A stretch of DNA of 38,986 nucleotides from an uncultured Granulosicoccaceae bacterium (GCA_937923565.1 CALDTX010000079.1:1-38986); one strand, 5' to 3'; counted from the stretch's first letter, positions 25,867 to 35,773 are shown. The notes: generated by a model from the letters alone, not told the origin. Translations and numbers: made by a program.

Positions 25867-26487
25867 ATGAAAAATGTGTCATTCGGGTTGTGTAAAGCCG
25901 TTCTGATGGCGAGTGTCGCTGGTTCAGCATTGTTTTGCAGTTTTAGTGCTCATGCCGAAAAGGTGTATCGGATTGAAGACGACGGCACGATCACCTATCA
26001 GGATCGTGCACCCAGTTCAAAACAAGATAATGGCCACAGCATTTTGAATAATCAGGGTGTGGTGATGAAAGAAGTGCTGAGTCGTGAAGAGCGCCGTGAA
26101 GCACTTAAAGCCCAGCGTGTTGCAGAGCTTGCAAAGATCCGTGATCGAGCCTTGCTGGCAACGTTTACCACCGAAGAAGACCTGACACGCACGCGTGATG
26201 AGCGTATTGGTATGATTGACGGCTTGATAAGCCGGCTGGATGATCGCATAAGAATTTTGTCGGAACGGCTCGAAGTGGTTGATAAGCGAATTATCATGCA
26301 AGAAAAAACGCGAGGCGAGGGTAATGCTGCTCAAACCTTGTATGCAGAACAACTCAGCGTGCAAAGAAACATCGAGAATGCGTGGTCGTTAATTGATTCT
26401 AAAGCGGCTGAACGTAATGTGGTGGCTGAGAAATTTGATGACGATCTTATTCGGTATCGTGAACTCAAGATTAGCCGAGGTCGTTAG
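25867..26487 (+). CDS. Exported DUF4124 protein with coiled-coil tail
   Basis: A 206-residue protein. The signal peptide ends in SAHA|EKVYR. A short DUF4124 domain follows (VYRIEDDGTITYQDRAPSS, residues ~31-50). The rest is highly charged and helical, likely a coiled coil (REERREALKAQRVAELAKIRD; later RLDDRIRILSERLEVVDKR). DUF4124 is common in periplasmic or envelope proteins of gammaproteobacteria with no known activity. The frame is open back to 25720, but the ATG at 25867, preceded by GGAA, gives the signal peptide directly. It diverges from xthA and is followed by a VOC gene 22 bp later. Confidence 0.82.
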   Translation: MKNVSFGLCKAVLMASVAGSALFCSFSAHAEKVYRIEDDGTITYQDRAPSSKQDNGHSILNNQGVVMKEVLSREERREALKAQRVAELAKIRDRALLATFTTEEDLTRTRDERIGMIDGLISRLDDRIRILSERLEVVDKRIIMQEKTRGEGNAAQTLYAEQLSVQRNIENAWSLIDSKAAERNVVAEKFDDDLIRYRELKISRGR

Positions 26488-26509
26488 ATTTTCTGCTAAT
26501 CTCTAAGCC

Positions 26510-27837
<1,328 letters not shown>

Positions 27838-29214
27838 CTAAAAGGGCGCTTCAATGCTGCTATCGGTACGTTGCATGGTAGCTCTAAATTCGTCCTGAAT
27901 GCGCTTTAATGCGGATTCATTGTCTGCTTCGAAGCGAATTACCAGTGACGGCGTAGTATTTGAGGCACGAACCAGTCCCCAGCCATCAGCAAAATCGGCT
28001 CTAACACCGTCGATGGTGGTAAGTTCAGCGCCTTCAAATTTGGCTTCTTTCGAGAAAGCTTCGATGAAATCGTGCTGCGCGCCGTCGCGTTCCAGTTTGA
28101 CGTTCAGTTCAGGCGTGTTGATGCTATTTGGGATTTCGCCAAAAATCTCACTGGCTTTGCGATCTGTGGCTGAAAGAATCTCCAATAGGCGAGCGGCAGC
28201 ATACAGGGCATCGTCGAAGCCGTACCAGCGCTCTTTAAAGAACATGTGTCCGCTCATTTCGCCACCGAGCTGTGCGCCGGTTTCTTTCATGCGCGCTTTG
28301 ATGAACGAATGGCCGGTTTTCCACATGTCGGGCTTGCCACCGGCGGCACTGATGGCTGCAGGCAGAACTTTTGAACATTTCACATCGTAAACGATACTGG
28401 CACCAGGGTTTCTGGACAGAACGTCTTGTGCGAACAACACCATTTGCCGGTCGGGCCAAATCACGTTGCCTTTATCGTCTACAACACCAACTCGGTCGCC
28501 ATCGCCATCGAAAGCTAAGCCAACTTCGCAGTTGTCTTCGTCTACAGCTTTGATGAGATCTTGCAGGTTTTCAAGTTTTGCAGGGTCTGGGTGATGGTTC
28601 GGGAATGTGCCGTCTACCGTGTTATATAAGGCGGTGCTTTCGCAGCCCAGTGCTTCAAACAGTTGTGGTGCTGCTGTGCCTGCAACGCCGTTGCCGCAAT
28701 CGTATGCGATACGCATGGGGCGTTTGATTTTTATGTCGCCGATAATTTCGTCGAGGTAGTCTTGCAAAATATCAGCTGTGCTGTATCCACCATTGCCTTC
28801 CTGAAGTCTGCCTTCTTGTAGGCGGGTGTATAAAGCCGTGATGCCATCACCGAATAAAGCCGCACCCTCAATCATCATTTTGAGGCCGTTGTATTCAGGT
28901 GGGTTGTGGCTGCCGGTGACCATAATGCCGGTACCAGTTTTTAAATAGTAAGTGGCGTAATAAAGCACAGGTGTAGGCACCATGCCAATGTCGATCACTT
29001 CGATGCCGGCCGACTGGATGCCAGCGCTGAGTTCGGCAATGAGTTGTGGGCCGGATGTTCTGCCATCGCGCGCTACAACGGCACGCTCGATTCCACGCTC
29101 AGCACATTCGCTTCCAAATGCCTTGCCGATTTCCTTTACCACTTCGGGCGTGAGTGTTTCTGTGACTACACCGCGAATATCGTAGGCGCGAAAAATATCT
29201 GGTGAAATGTTCAT
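27838..29214 (-). CDS. algC: Phosphomannomutase/phosphoglucomutase AlgC
   Basis: A ~458-residue alpha-D-phosphohexomutase that interconverts mannose or glucose 6- and 1-phosphates for polysaccharide and LPS precursors. The four domains show FRAYDIRGVV, the phosphoserine loop TGSHNPPEYNG, the metal-binding DGDGDRVG, the sugar-binding GEMSGHMFF, and a phosphate-binding RASNTTPSLVIRFE at the C-terminus. It matches AlgC in length. The start is ATG 29214 or TTG 29220; AGGA is placed well for either. It lies between dut and argB as in pseudomonads, with a 333-bp spacer on the dut side. Confidence 0.94.
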   Translation of the reverse strand: MNISPDIFRAYDIRGVVTETLTPEVVKEIGKAFGSECAERGIERAVVARDGRTSGPQLIAELSAGIQSAGIEVIDIGMVPTPVLYYATYYLKTGTGIMVTGSHNPPEYNGLKMMIEGAALFGDGITALYTRLQEGRLQEGNGGYSTADILQDYLDEIIGDIKIKRPMRIAYDCGNGVAGTAAPQLFEALGCESTALYNTVDGTFPNHHPDPAKLENLQDLIKAVDEDNCEVGLAFDGDGDRVGVVDDKGNVIWPDRQMVLFAQDVLSRNPGASIVYDVKCSKVLPAAISAAGGKPDMWKTGHSFIKARMKETGAQLGGEMSGHMFFKERWYGFDDALYAAARLLEILSATDRKASEIFGEIPNSINTPELNVKLERDGAQHDFIEAFSKEAKFEGAELTTIDGVRADFADGWGLVRASNTTPSLVIRFEADNESALKRIQDEFRATMQRTDSSIEAPF

Positions 29215-29547
29215 ATCCAATCGAGTCCTGTGACCTTGGTCTGTGCTTTTAACTGTAAATGGTTCACTGCCGAATTGCAGTATTGCCTAGGCATATTGCA
29301 ACAGTTGTGCCCTTAGGCGTGCTCTAATTTTCGAAAGTCGTAAATTTGACGCTTTGCGCTCTGTTTTAGGGTTAGTTATCGACGTAACAAATAAACCGTA
29401 AGAGATTAATACAGCCATATCACACGGGTCGACAACTTTCCGGGGTCCAGCTTGCTATTTCTGCACAGCGATGTTGGTGGCTGAGCCGAGCGCTCGCGAA
29501 ATATAGCAGTTTGCAGCCTTATAGAGTGGAACAAACAGTTATGACTT
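29215..29547. other. Spacer between dut and algC
   Basis: About 330 bp without a convincing gene. It probably carries the algC promoter on the minus strand. A perfect 10-bp palindrome TGCCTAGGCA (29284-29293) is flanked on each side by TATTGC/TTGCA-like text and could be an operator. A second short palindrome, CGAGCGCTCG, lies near 29490. I see no clear terminator for dut. Confidence 0.4.
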
Positions 29548-30003
29548 TTATGACTTTCCGGTAGAACCGAAACCCCCGGCGCCCCTGTCGCTGTTTTCAA
29601 AACTGTCCACTTGGTTAAAGGTAACCTGAGCCACAGGTACAATAACAAGCTGCGCTATACGATCACCGATTTCGATCGTGAAGTTTTCAGTACTGCGATT
29701 CCAACAGGAAACAAATAATTGCCCCTGGTAATCGGAGTCTATGAGTCCCACTAAATTACCCAGCACGATGCCGTGCTTATGGCCCAAGCCAGATCTTGGA
29801 ATAATCAACCCGGCGTAACCGGGGTCGCGAATATAAATGGCCAGCCCGGTTGGAATTAAAAACGTATCGCCCGGTGCCAGGTTTAATGTGTCGTCAAGGC
29901 ATGCGCGTAAGTCGAGCCCGGCAGAGCCTGCACTGGCATATTCGGGTAATGGAATGCTGTTGCCGATGCGCTCATCGATTACCGTGAAATCTATGCTTTG
30001 CAT
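29548..30003 (-). CDS. dut: dUTP diphosphatase
   Basis: A 151-residue trimeric dUTPase that hydrolyses dUTP to dUMP, keeping uracil out of DNA. All five motifs are present in order: [30 protein letters not shown] (catalytic Asp), GDRIAQLVI, and the C-terminal P-loop-like [10 protein letters not shown]. Length is normal. It lies between the YbaK-like gene and algC, near coaBC, the common gammaproteobacterial order coaBC-dut. Confidence 0.97.
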   Translation of the reverse strand: MQSIDFTVIDERIGNSIPLPEYASAGSAGLDLRACLDDTLNLAPGDTFLIPTGLAIYIRDPGYAGLIIPRSGLGHKHGIVLGNLVGLIDSDYQGQLFVSCWNRSTENFTIEIGDRIAQLVIVPVAQVTFNQVDSFENSDRGAGGFGSTGKS

Positions 30004-30054
30004 GTTTTTTTATTGTTGGTGTGGGAAAGGGGCATAGTAACAGAATGCGGTTGT

Positions 30055-30106
30055 TTGCCTGTATGGTTTGCCTGTATGACTTGCCTGTATGACTTGCCTG
30101 TTTTTC
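30055..30106. repeat. Tandem 13-bp repeats
   Basis: Units of 13 bp begin at 30055, 30068, 30081 and 30094. The consensus is TTGCCTGTATGAC; copies 2 and 3 are identical, copy 1 differs in the last two bases, and copy 4 matches only its first eight bases. The array lies in the 139-bp spacer upstream of dut (minus strand). It could be a minisatellite or a binding array. Confidence 0.85.
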
Positions 30107-30142
30107 TTGGCTGCATTTTTCGATAAAAGGCGAACGTTGCTT

Positions 30143-30613
30143 TTATTTTCGAACCCGCACAACACGATGTTCAACCACACGACAAAGTTCTTGCGTGGCA
30201 ATTTTAATCAGGTGCTTGTCGTCACCACCACCGGTAAGAATCCACTCAATGTCTAACAGGGTAGGGTCTATTAAAACTTCTGCATTGCCTGCGTTTAGTG
30301 GTGAGTTTCCGCCTATTTTTTGTTGTAGCTGCTGTTCAATGATTTCAGCTTTAGCAGTGACGGGGCGCTGTTCAAGCGATAAGGCTTTGCGGACTCTTTC
30401 TGTGCTTACTCGGTAGCAAGACGGCACCATCGCAATGATGATTTTGTTGTTGTAATCTTGTAGGACGATGGATTTTGAAATATGTTCTATGGCGTAACCG
30501 CTGATAGTAACGGCTTGTTCTACGGAATGGACGCTTTGCTCAAAGCTTAGCAGCGTTGCGGCTACGTTGTTTTGTTTGATCCAATCAGCCTGTCGCTGTG
30601 CGAATTCCGACAT
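30143..30613 (-). CDS. YbaK/ProX-type aminoacyl-tRNA deacylase domain protein
   Basis: A 156-residue single-domain protein of the YbaK/EbsC/ProX-like family, which hydrolyses mischarged aminoacyl-tRNAs in trans. Seen are SVEQAVTISGYAIEHISKSIVLQD, with the conserved Lys of the KS/KT motif, a VPSCYRVSTERVRKAL helix, and the closing segment GNSPLNAGNAEVLIDPTLLDIEWILTGGG typical of the family (GxSPfg ... l.ld..L ... aGg). Which amino acid it edits cannot be inferred. It is upstream of dut on the same strand. Confidence 0.82.
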   Translation of the reverse strand: MSEFAQRQADWIKQNNVAATLLSFEQSVHSVEQAVTISGYAIEHISKSIVLQDYNNKIIIAMVPSCYRVSTERVRKALSLEQRPVTAKAEIIEQQLQQKIGGNSPLNAGNAEVLIDPTLLDIEWILTGGGDDKHLIKIATQELCRVVEHRVVRVRK

Positions 30614-30785
30614 GGTTATCTCAAGAATCGTATTTGATTAAAGTTCGAGCGACCAGAAAGCATGCGCATCAATTGTATCAATTCAGAGCGTGCGCAATCA
30701 TAGTTGATGCCTGTAAAACTTGTGTCGTTGAAGTGCCTGTAGCCGCACTTTAGAAATGGGCAAACTATGGGCACTTAGAACGCCT

Positions 30786-32111
30786 TCAGTTTTTCGTTGT
30801 TTTGTTTTTGCTGGCAGCCAGTCTAACGGCAATAATATCGAGTAATTCTGCGGCCACCTGTTTTTTAGGTGCGGCTGCTATGTGGTGATGCCCGTCGCCG
30901 GGCCAGTAAACATGCAGCGAGTTGGTGTCGGTTCCGAATACCGGGTTTTCTGCTTGCGCAACTTGGTTAGCAGCAATGAGGTCGAGTTTTTTCTTATCCA
31001 GCTTTATGCGCGCGTTTTCTTGGAGCGATTCAGTTTCAGCGGCAAAACCAACGCAAAAGGGCCGGTCGGGCATGGCTGCAACACTTGCCAGAATATCCGG
31101 GTTTCGCACTAACGATAACTGCATGCTGGTGTCAGATTTTTTAATTTTTTCATCGGCTATTTGTTCAACACGGTAGTCGGCAACCGCTGCAACGCTGATA
31201 AAAATATCAGCCTTGTGTACGGCTTGCAGCACAGCGGCATGCATCTCACGTGCAGACGTGACATCAACGCGTTTAACCAGCGCAGGTGTTTCTAACGATA
31301 CAGGCCCTGCGATAACCGTGACATTAGCGTTTTGTTTAACCGCCGCACTGGCCAGCGCAAAGCCCATTTTTCCTGAACTCTTATTGCTGATGTAGCGCAC
31401 GGGGTCTATCGGTTCCAATGTAGGGCCAGCGGTAATAACAATGTTTAAGCCGGCAAGCGATTTATGATCTTTTGCGTAGGCGCTGGGTTGATTGGCTGCG
31501 GAGCTGTGTTGTGCCGGTGTTTGTAATGCAGAAGGCCCGGTGTTGGAAAGCCCACCTAATGCGTGAAAGTCGTTACTGATTAACGCATCGCGAATTTGTT
31601 CAGGTTCTAGCATTCTGCCAGCTCCTGTTTCACCGCACGCTTGAAAACCTTCATCTGGCCCGAGCATGGCAATGCCGCGACGGCTCAGTTTTTTCACGTT
31701 ATCTTTTGTTGCCGCGTTTTGCCACATTAAGCGGTTCATCGCGGGTGCGATAACAATGGGCGCATCGCTGGCAAGACACAAGGTTGTTAGTAGATCATCA
31801 GCGAAGCCATGGCTTAGCCGTGCCATAAAGTTTGCGCTGGCAGGAGCTATGAGAATTTGATCGGCCCAACGGGCAAGCTCGATGTGGCCCATGGCGGCTT
31901 CTGCATCGGTATCGAGTAACTCGGTATGTACAGGATTGCCCGTGAGTGCTTGCAGTGTAAGCGGTGTTATAAACGCTTGCGCGCCTTCGGTCATAACAAC
32001 GCGAACCACGGCGCCAGCGTCGATTAAACGCCTGGCAAGGATGGCGCTTTTATAGCTCGCAATTCCACCGGTGATTCCCAGCAGTATTTTTTTGTCTTTT
32101 AAGGGCAGCAT
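30786..32111 (-). CDS. coaBC: Bifunctional phosphopantothenoylcysteine decarboxylase/synthetase
   Basis: A ~441-residue fusion that makes 4'-phosphopantetheine in CoA synthesis. The N-terminal FMN-dependent CoaC half has GITGGIASYKSAILARRL, APAMNRLMW (PxMN motif) and ACGETGAGRM (catalytic Cys). The C-terminal CoaB half begins near residue 225 with LNIVITAGPTLEPIDPVRYISNKSSGKMG and contains CVGFAAETE and KLDKKKLDLIAAN (CTP/PPan binding). The linker between halves (about residues 188-220) is long and low in complexity. I take ATG 32111 as start; an in-frame TTG lies two codons upstream. Co-oriented with YbaK-like and dut genes. Confidence 0.95.
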   Translation of the reverse strand: MLPLKDKKILLGITGGIASYKSAILARRLIDAGAVVRVVMTEGAQAFITPLTLQALTGNPVHTELLDTDAEAAMGHIELARWADQILIAPASANFMARLSHGFADDLLTTLCLASDAPIVIAPAMNRLMWQNAATKDNVKKLSRRGIAMLGPDEGFQACGETGAGRMLEPEQIRDALISNDFHALGGLSNTGPSALQTPAQHSSAANQPSAYAKDHKSLAGLNIVITAGPTLEPIDPVRYISNKSSGKMGFALASAAVKQNANVTVIAGPVSLETPALVKRVDVTSAREMHAAVLQAVHKADIFISVAAVADYRVEQIADEKIKKSDTSMQLSLVRNPDILASVAAMPDRPFCVGFAAETESLQENARIKLDKKKLDLIAANQVAQAENPVFGTDTNSLHVYWPGDGHHHIAAAPKKQVAAELLDIIAVRLAASKNKTTKN

Positions 32112-32161
32112 GCGCAAATTTTAGCAGCTTGTGGGTGTTTAATCCTGCTAAGTACACCTCA

Positions 32162-32201
32162 TGCTGGGTAGGTTTATGGGGTGCTGGGTACGTTTATGGG
32201 C
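32162..32201. repeat. Two tandem 20-bp repeats
   Basis: Positions 32162-32181 and 32182-32201 are adjacent 20-bp copies with 18 identical bases (core GCTGGGTA then GTTTATGGG). The second copy covers the end of the DUF6653 gene, so the duplication sits at its stop codon and extends into the spacer toward coaBC. Confidence 0.8.
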
Positions 32202-32685
32202 GTTCACGGGTTTGTTGGGTGTCTTGGTGTAGCCAGACCATGCGATCAAGGAACCACATTTTCGATAAATAGATCGTGCTGGCCCCGTAAATAGTGGAAT
32301 AGAGGTCTAGTTTCCATAAGCCGTAACCCAGTATGAGCCCGCTGATACTTTGCAACACGGTGAGAATGAGCGCAGCAAAAGCGTGGTGTTTGGGTATTGG
32401 TTTTTCGCTTCTGTTTAGATAGATCTGTTCGCCGAGCACGGCTCTTGATCCCCAGCTATTGAAGTTTTTTGGGGCTTTAAACAACGTTGGGTTTATAAAT
32501 ACCCAGATTATCAAAAGAATAATGGGAATAAGGCAATACCAGCCTATCCACACACGCGACCATATCGCTAGAATGATAAACGGCAAGGTTGCGAAGCGCG
32601 TCCAGATAGACCACGGGTTGGTGTGCTTTAGCCAGCTTGCATCATCGGGCAAAAACACGCTGAATAGTTTTTTATCAAATGCCAT
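32194..32685 (-). CDS. DUF6653-like membrane protein
   Basis: A 163-residue protein with two closely spaced hydrophobic segments (about residues 32-66: TLPFIILAIWSRVWIGWYCLIPIILLIIWVF) and a further one near 105-125. The conserved text HTNPWSIWTRFATLP, NPTLFKAP, SWGSRAVLGEQIYL and SKMWFLDRMVWLHQD matches DUF6653, a family of unknown function. It is divergent from the aminotransferase gene and co-oriented with coaBC. Confidence 0.75.
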   Translation of the reverse strand: MAFDKKLFSVFLPDDASWLKHTNPWSIWTRFATLPFIILAIWSRVWIGWYCLIPIILLIIWVFINPTLFKAPKNFNSWGSRAVLGEQIYLNRSEKPIPKHHAFAALILTVLQSISGLILGYGLWKLDLYSTIYGASTIYLSKMWFLDRMVWLHQDTQQTRERP

Positions 32686-32813
32686 GGTGCATCGACGTTT
32701 TCAGGGCAACAATTACAGGCAGTTATACCAGTTATTCAGGTGCCTTTGCTCTAGACTTGCCGTTACAAGATGTTTCGTTTTTAAAGGCTTTTGTGTTAGT
32801 CAGGAATTGAATA

Positions 32814-33947
32814 ATGGTTGCAGCAAAGCACATAGAACAATTGCAGACCGCACCGATCGATCAAATTAACGAAGCCTGTAGAGCGTTGGAAGCCGCAGGG
32901 AAATCGGTTATAAACCTAGGGCAAGCCGTGTCTTTTTTTGGCCCGCCACCGGAAGCAATTGCGCAGTTAGGCAACGAACTAACGGGTGACGATATACACC
33001 GATACACCGCCGACCCCGGTTTGCAAAGCTTACGATCGGCGGTAGCAAGTTATATTGGCTGTGGTGTATTGTCAGATGAAATCATTGTAACCGCCGGTGC
33101 AAACCATGGCTTTAGCATTGCCGCGCAAACCTTGTTAGGCCCCGGTGATCGGTGTGGGCTGTTAACGCCTTATTTCCTGAACCATAAAATGGCGCTTGAA
33201 GCGATCAATGCCAAGGTTGTGGAAATACACCCCGATGCCGATATGCACTACTCGCTTTCACCAGAGCTACTGCAAACCTTGAAAGTGTTGGTTCTTGTTA
33301 ACCCTTCTAACCCTACCGGGAAAATATTTAAGCGCGAAGAGCTGGAAGCCATCGTAGCCGCATGCATCGAAAACGATGTTTTTATCATTGTTGATGAGGT
33401 GTACAGAGACTTCGTGCCTGAAGGGCAACATGTTTGTATAGAGTCGCTTGCTGATTGCGCCGATAACACAATGAGTGTTGGCAGCTTTTCAAAATCGTTT
33501 GGCATGACGGGTTGGCGGGTAGGGTGGCTGCGTACACCACCAGCATTGGTAGAGCATTTGCTCAAAGTTCAGGACTACAGCTTAATTTGCGCGCCACATG
33601 CATCGCAGCTGTTAGCGGAAATTTCGTTAAGCAATCATGGCAATTGGGTAGAGCAGCATTGGCAAGGTTTGATGCAGCGGCGGGAGGCTGCGTTAAGCGC
33701 GTTGGCAAAAGCGAATATTGAAATATACACCGCAGGTAAAGGCGGCTTTTTTCTGTGGCTTCGGCCTCATCAGCAAATAGATTCTATGCAGGAAGTGTAT
33801 TCAATTTTGGATGAGCAATTGGTTTGCACGATGCCCGGGGAGATATTTGGCAATCAATTTAAACATTGGATACGGCTGTCTTTTGGTTCCCAAAGTACGG
33901 AGTTGGTTGGTGAGGGTTGTTTACGGTTGGCGAAACGGTACAGCTAA
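32814..33947 (+). CDS. PLP-dependent class I/II aminotransferase
   Basis: A 377-residue fold-type I aminotransferase. The PLP-binding Lys227 lies in GSFSKSFGMTGWRVGWL. Other landmarks are VNPSNPTGKIF, IIVDEVYRDFV (Asp/Tyr that hold the cofactor), and the C-terminal WIRLSFG with the substrate-carboxylate Arg. It resembles aspartate/aromatic-type aminotransferases; the amino donor cannot be assigned. AGGA ahead of the ATG serves as ribosome binding site. Length is slightly short but complete. Confidence 0.9.
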   Translation: MVAAKHIEQLQTAPIDQINEACRALEAAGKSVINLGQAVSFFGPPPEAIAQLGNELTGDDIHRYTADPGLQSLRSAVASYIGCGVLSDEIIVTAGANHGFSIAAQTLLGPGDRCGLLTPYFLNHKMALEAINAKVVEIHPDADMHYSLSPELLQTLKVLVLVNPSNPTGKIFKREELEAIVAACIENDVFIIVDEVYRDFVPEGQHVCIESLADCADNTMSVGSFSKSFGMTGWRVGWLRTPPALVEHLLKVQDYSLICAPHASQLLAEISLSNHGNWVEQHWQGLMQRREAALSALAKANIEIYTAGKGGFFLWLRPHQQIDSMQEVYSILDEQLVCTMPGEIFGNQFKHWIRLSFGSQSTELVGEGCLRLAKRYS

Positions 33948-34114
33948 TAACAGCCGCTTTTCGGTTATTAGTTAATGGCTTTGCCTAATAGTGCCTATTG
34001 TAGACAACATTTCATAACCGAATAATTAATAGACCCACATTTTTTTATATGCTATTAATGTTCCCCATGCATTAGCATGTAAATTTCAAATTCTGATCAA
34101 CAAGGACGATGATC

Positions 34115-34789
34115 ATGACCATAAAATCCTGGCCTCAATCCGAAAGGCCGCGCGAAAAACTCCTTCAAAAAGGCGTCTACAGCTTAAGCGATGCCGAACT
34201 CTTAGCCTTGTTTTTTCAAACCGGTGTAGCCGGAAAAACGGCTGTGGATCTTGCACACGAACTGCTCCACCATTTTGGTGGCTTACCTGAACTGCTGAAC
34301 GCGAGTAAACAACAGTTCTGCGAGTTAGAAGGCATGGGGGAGGCGCGTTATGCATTGCTACAAGCTTCGTGTGAGTTGAGCCGTCGAAAAATTTATTGTG
34401 AGGTTCGGGAAATGGATGCCATGTGTTCGCCCGATCAGGTAAGGCAATATTTGTCGTTGCATTTGAGTGGTTTACCGCATGAGGTGTTTGCAGGTTTGTT
34501 TTTGGATAACCGGCATCGGGTTATTGAGTATCAGCAGATTTCAACAGGGACTATAGATTCAGCAGCGGTTTATCCGAGGGAGGTGGTAAAGCGGTGTTTA
34601 GCGTCTAATGCGGCAGCGGTTATCTTTGCGCATAACCATCCAAGCGGTGTTGCTGAACCTAGTGATACTGATGTGAGACTGACTCGCAAACTCACGGATG
34701 CGCTTGCTTTGATTGATGTAAGGGTTTTGGATCATTTAATAATTGGGCAGGGTGTGCAAACGTCGTTGGCTGAGAGAGGTTTGATGTAA
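34115..34789 (+). CDS. radC: RadC family JAB-domain protein
   Basis: A ~224-residue protein with an N-terminal helix-hairpin-helix part (SDAELLALFFQTG, LEGMGEARYALLQA) and a C-terminal JAMM/MPN-like metalloprotease-fold domain with the ligand motif HNHPSGVAEPSDTD (HxH-x7-SxxD) intact. It is named for DNA repair, but its function is unsettled. AGGA is only two bases from the ATG at 34109 and eight from that at 34115, so I prefer the latter. Near coaBC as in many gammaproteobacteria, though here co-oriented with the aminotransferase. A second copy of its 3' end lies at 35702-35770. Confidence 0.95.
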   Translation: MTIKSWPQSERPREKLLQKGVYSLSDAELLALFFQTGVAGKTAVDLAHELLHHFGGLPELLNASKQQFCELEGMGEARYALLQASCELSRRKIYCEVREMDAMCSPDQVRQYLSLHLSGLPHEVFAGLFLDNRHRVIEYQQISTGTIDSAAVYPREVVKRCLASNAAAVIFAHNHPSGVAEPSDTDVRLTRKLTDALALIDVRVLDHLIIGQGVQTSLAERGLM

Positions 34790-34865
34790 TATAGTTATTC
34801 ACCCTATACAACGCGCAAATTTTAGTCAGCGATAGGTGGATAGATTGGCTGTTTTAGGGGTAGCA

Positions 34866-35114
34866 ATGGATATCGAATTGCGGCTAAAAGAACTAGGTCT
34901 TAAATTGCCATGTGTGAGCGAACCGCGAGGTGGCTATGCAAACAGTGTTTCCACGGGCAACCTATTATCCGTTTCAGATAAGGGGCCTGTCACTGGTTTG
35001 GCTGAGGTGCCTGTTGGAAACTTGGCTAAGAATATACCGTATTGGGAAACGGCTACCGGGCTTCAGCTCGAGAAAGGCAGATTTATGAAGAGAAGAGCAG
35101 TGTGTATTGCTTGA
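34866..35114 (+). pseudogene. Truncated RidA-family gene (N-terminal fragment)
   Basis: An 82-residue reading frame from ATG 34866, with AGGGG five bases upstream. The start (MDIELRLKELGLKLP, then GGYANSVSTGNLLSVSDKGP) matches the N-terminus of the ~150-residue branch of the RidA family (IEARLKELGI.LP ... Y...V.TGNLLF.SGQGP). After residue ~50 the similarity fades (VGNLAKNIPYWETATGL) and the frame stops at RRAVCIA, with the C-terminal half that forms the active site missing. In RidA proteins the SGQ segment is conserved; here it is SDK. I read it as a decayed gene; it could still be translated. Confidence 0.55.
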
Positions 35115-35188
35115 ATTCAGATAAATCAACAAATGTTGACTGGCTTTGTTATTGTTCGCGAATATTTTCACAGGTATTAAAAGTACAG

Positions 35189-35557
35189 ATGTTTATCAAA
35201 TTGGTCCGTAACGCGCTAGGTAACGTTGTGATGTTTGTTGATTGGGTGTCGCGCCCTAAATCGATACAACGCTCGCCCACTGAACAACTACGTGTTCAAT
35301 CAGCGTTTGATGGTTTGTCGTTGTATCAATTTCGAGCTTGCCCATTTTGTATTAAAACTCGCCGAGCAATTCATGCATTAGGTGTTGATGTTGAGTTGCG
35401 CGATATCAACAAAGAAGTTAAACACCGAGAAGAGCTGCAAGAAGGTGGTGGTCGGGTGAAGGTACCTTGTCTGAGAATCGAAAATAATAACGAGGTTAGC
35501 TGGATGTATGAATCGAGTGAAATTATCGAGCATTTGCAACAACGCGCTAACTCATAA
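35189..35557 (+). CDS. Glutaredoxin/GST-N-like thioredoxin-fold protein
   Basis: A 122-residue protein. An N-terminal hydrophobic/amphipathic stretch (MFIKLVRNALGNVVMFVDW) precedes a linker (RPKSIQRSPTEQ) and a thioredoxin-fold domain with the CPFC redox motif (YQFRACPFCIKTRRAIHALG) and VKVPCLRIE containing the cis-Pro. This matches a glutaredoxin-like gammaproteobacterial family that probably sits at the inner membrane. The frame is open farther upstream, but homologous text begins at ATG 35189. Expected partner is glutathione; no client is known. Confidence 0.87.
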   Translation: MFIKLVRNALGNVVMFVDWVSRPKSIQRSPTEQLRVQSAFDGLSLYQFRACPFCIKTRRAIHALGVDVELRDINKEVKHREELQEGGGRVKVPCLRIENNNEVSWMYESSEIIEHLQQRANS

Positions 35558-35701
35558 CACGCCGTTGTACGTACAAGCTAAGTTGTTTTCTAACTCGGTG
35601 CCTTTTAACTTTCAGCATGTGCAATGCAAAGCCAAACTGTTGATAGTCGAAAGTAAAGTCCGTTAAGTTCCTGCAGCATTATTGAGATCGTCCCAAATTA
35701 G

Positions 35702-35770
35702 CCTATCGATGTGCCGGTGTTAGATCATTTGATCACAGGGCAGGGCGTGCAGACGTCTTTGGCGGAAAAT
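35702..35770 (+). pseudogene. Orphan duplicate of the radC 3' end
   Basis: The frame here reads IDVPVLDHLITGQGVQTSLAE, almost identical to the C-terminus of RadC (IDVRVLDHLIIGQGVQTSLAE) 930 bp upstream. At the DNA level about 43 of 57 bases agree, and most differences are at third codon positions, so this tail evolved under coding constraint before losing the rest of the gene. No HNHPSG motif or other radC text precedes it. The likely source is a second RadC paralogue of the kind often found on mobile elements, or an old duplication. Confidence 0.7.
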
Positions 35771-35773
35771 CCA

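Noticed and set aside
30010-30201. 63-codon minus-strand frame between dut and the YbaK-like gene
   Set aside because: It overlaps the tandem repeats and the YbaK-like 3' end out of frame, with no family resemblance.
30700-30785. Inverted repeat AAGTGC/GCACTT after coaBC as a terminator
   Set aside because: Only six pairs and no T-run on either strand.
34836-34865. Upstream GTG start for the RidA-like fragment
   Set aside because: The ATG at 34866 has a better ribosome binding site and matches the family N-terminus.
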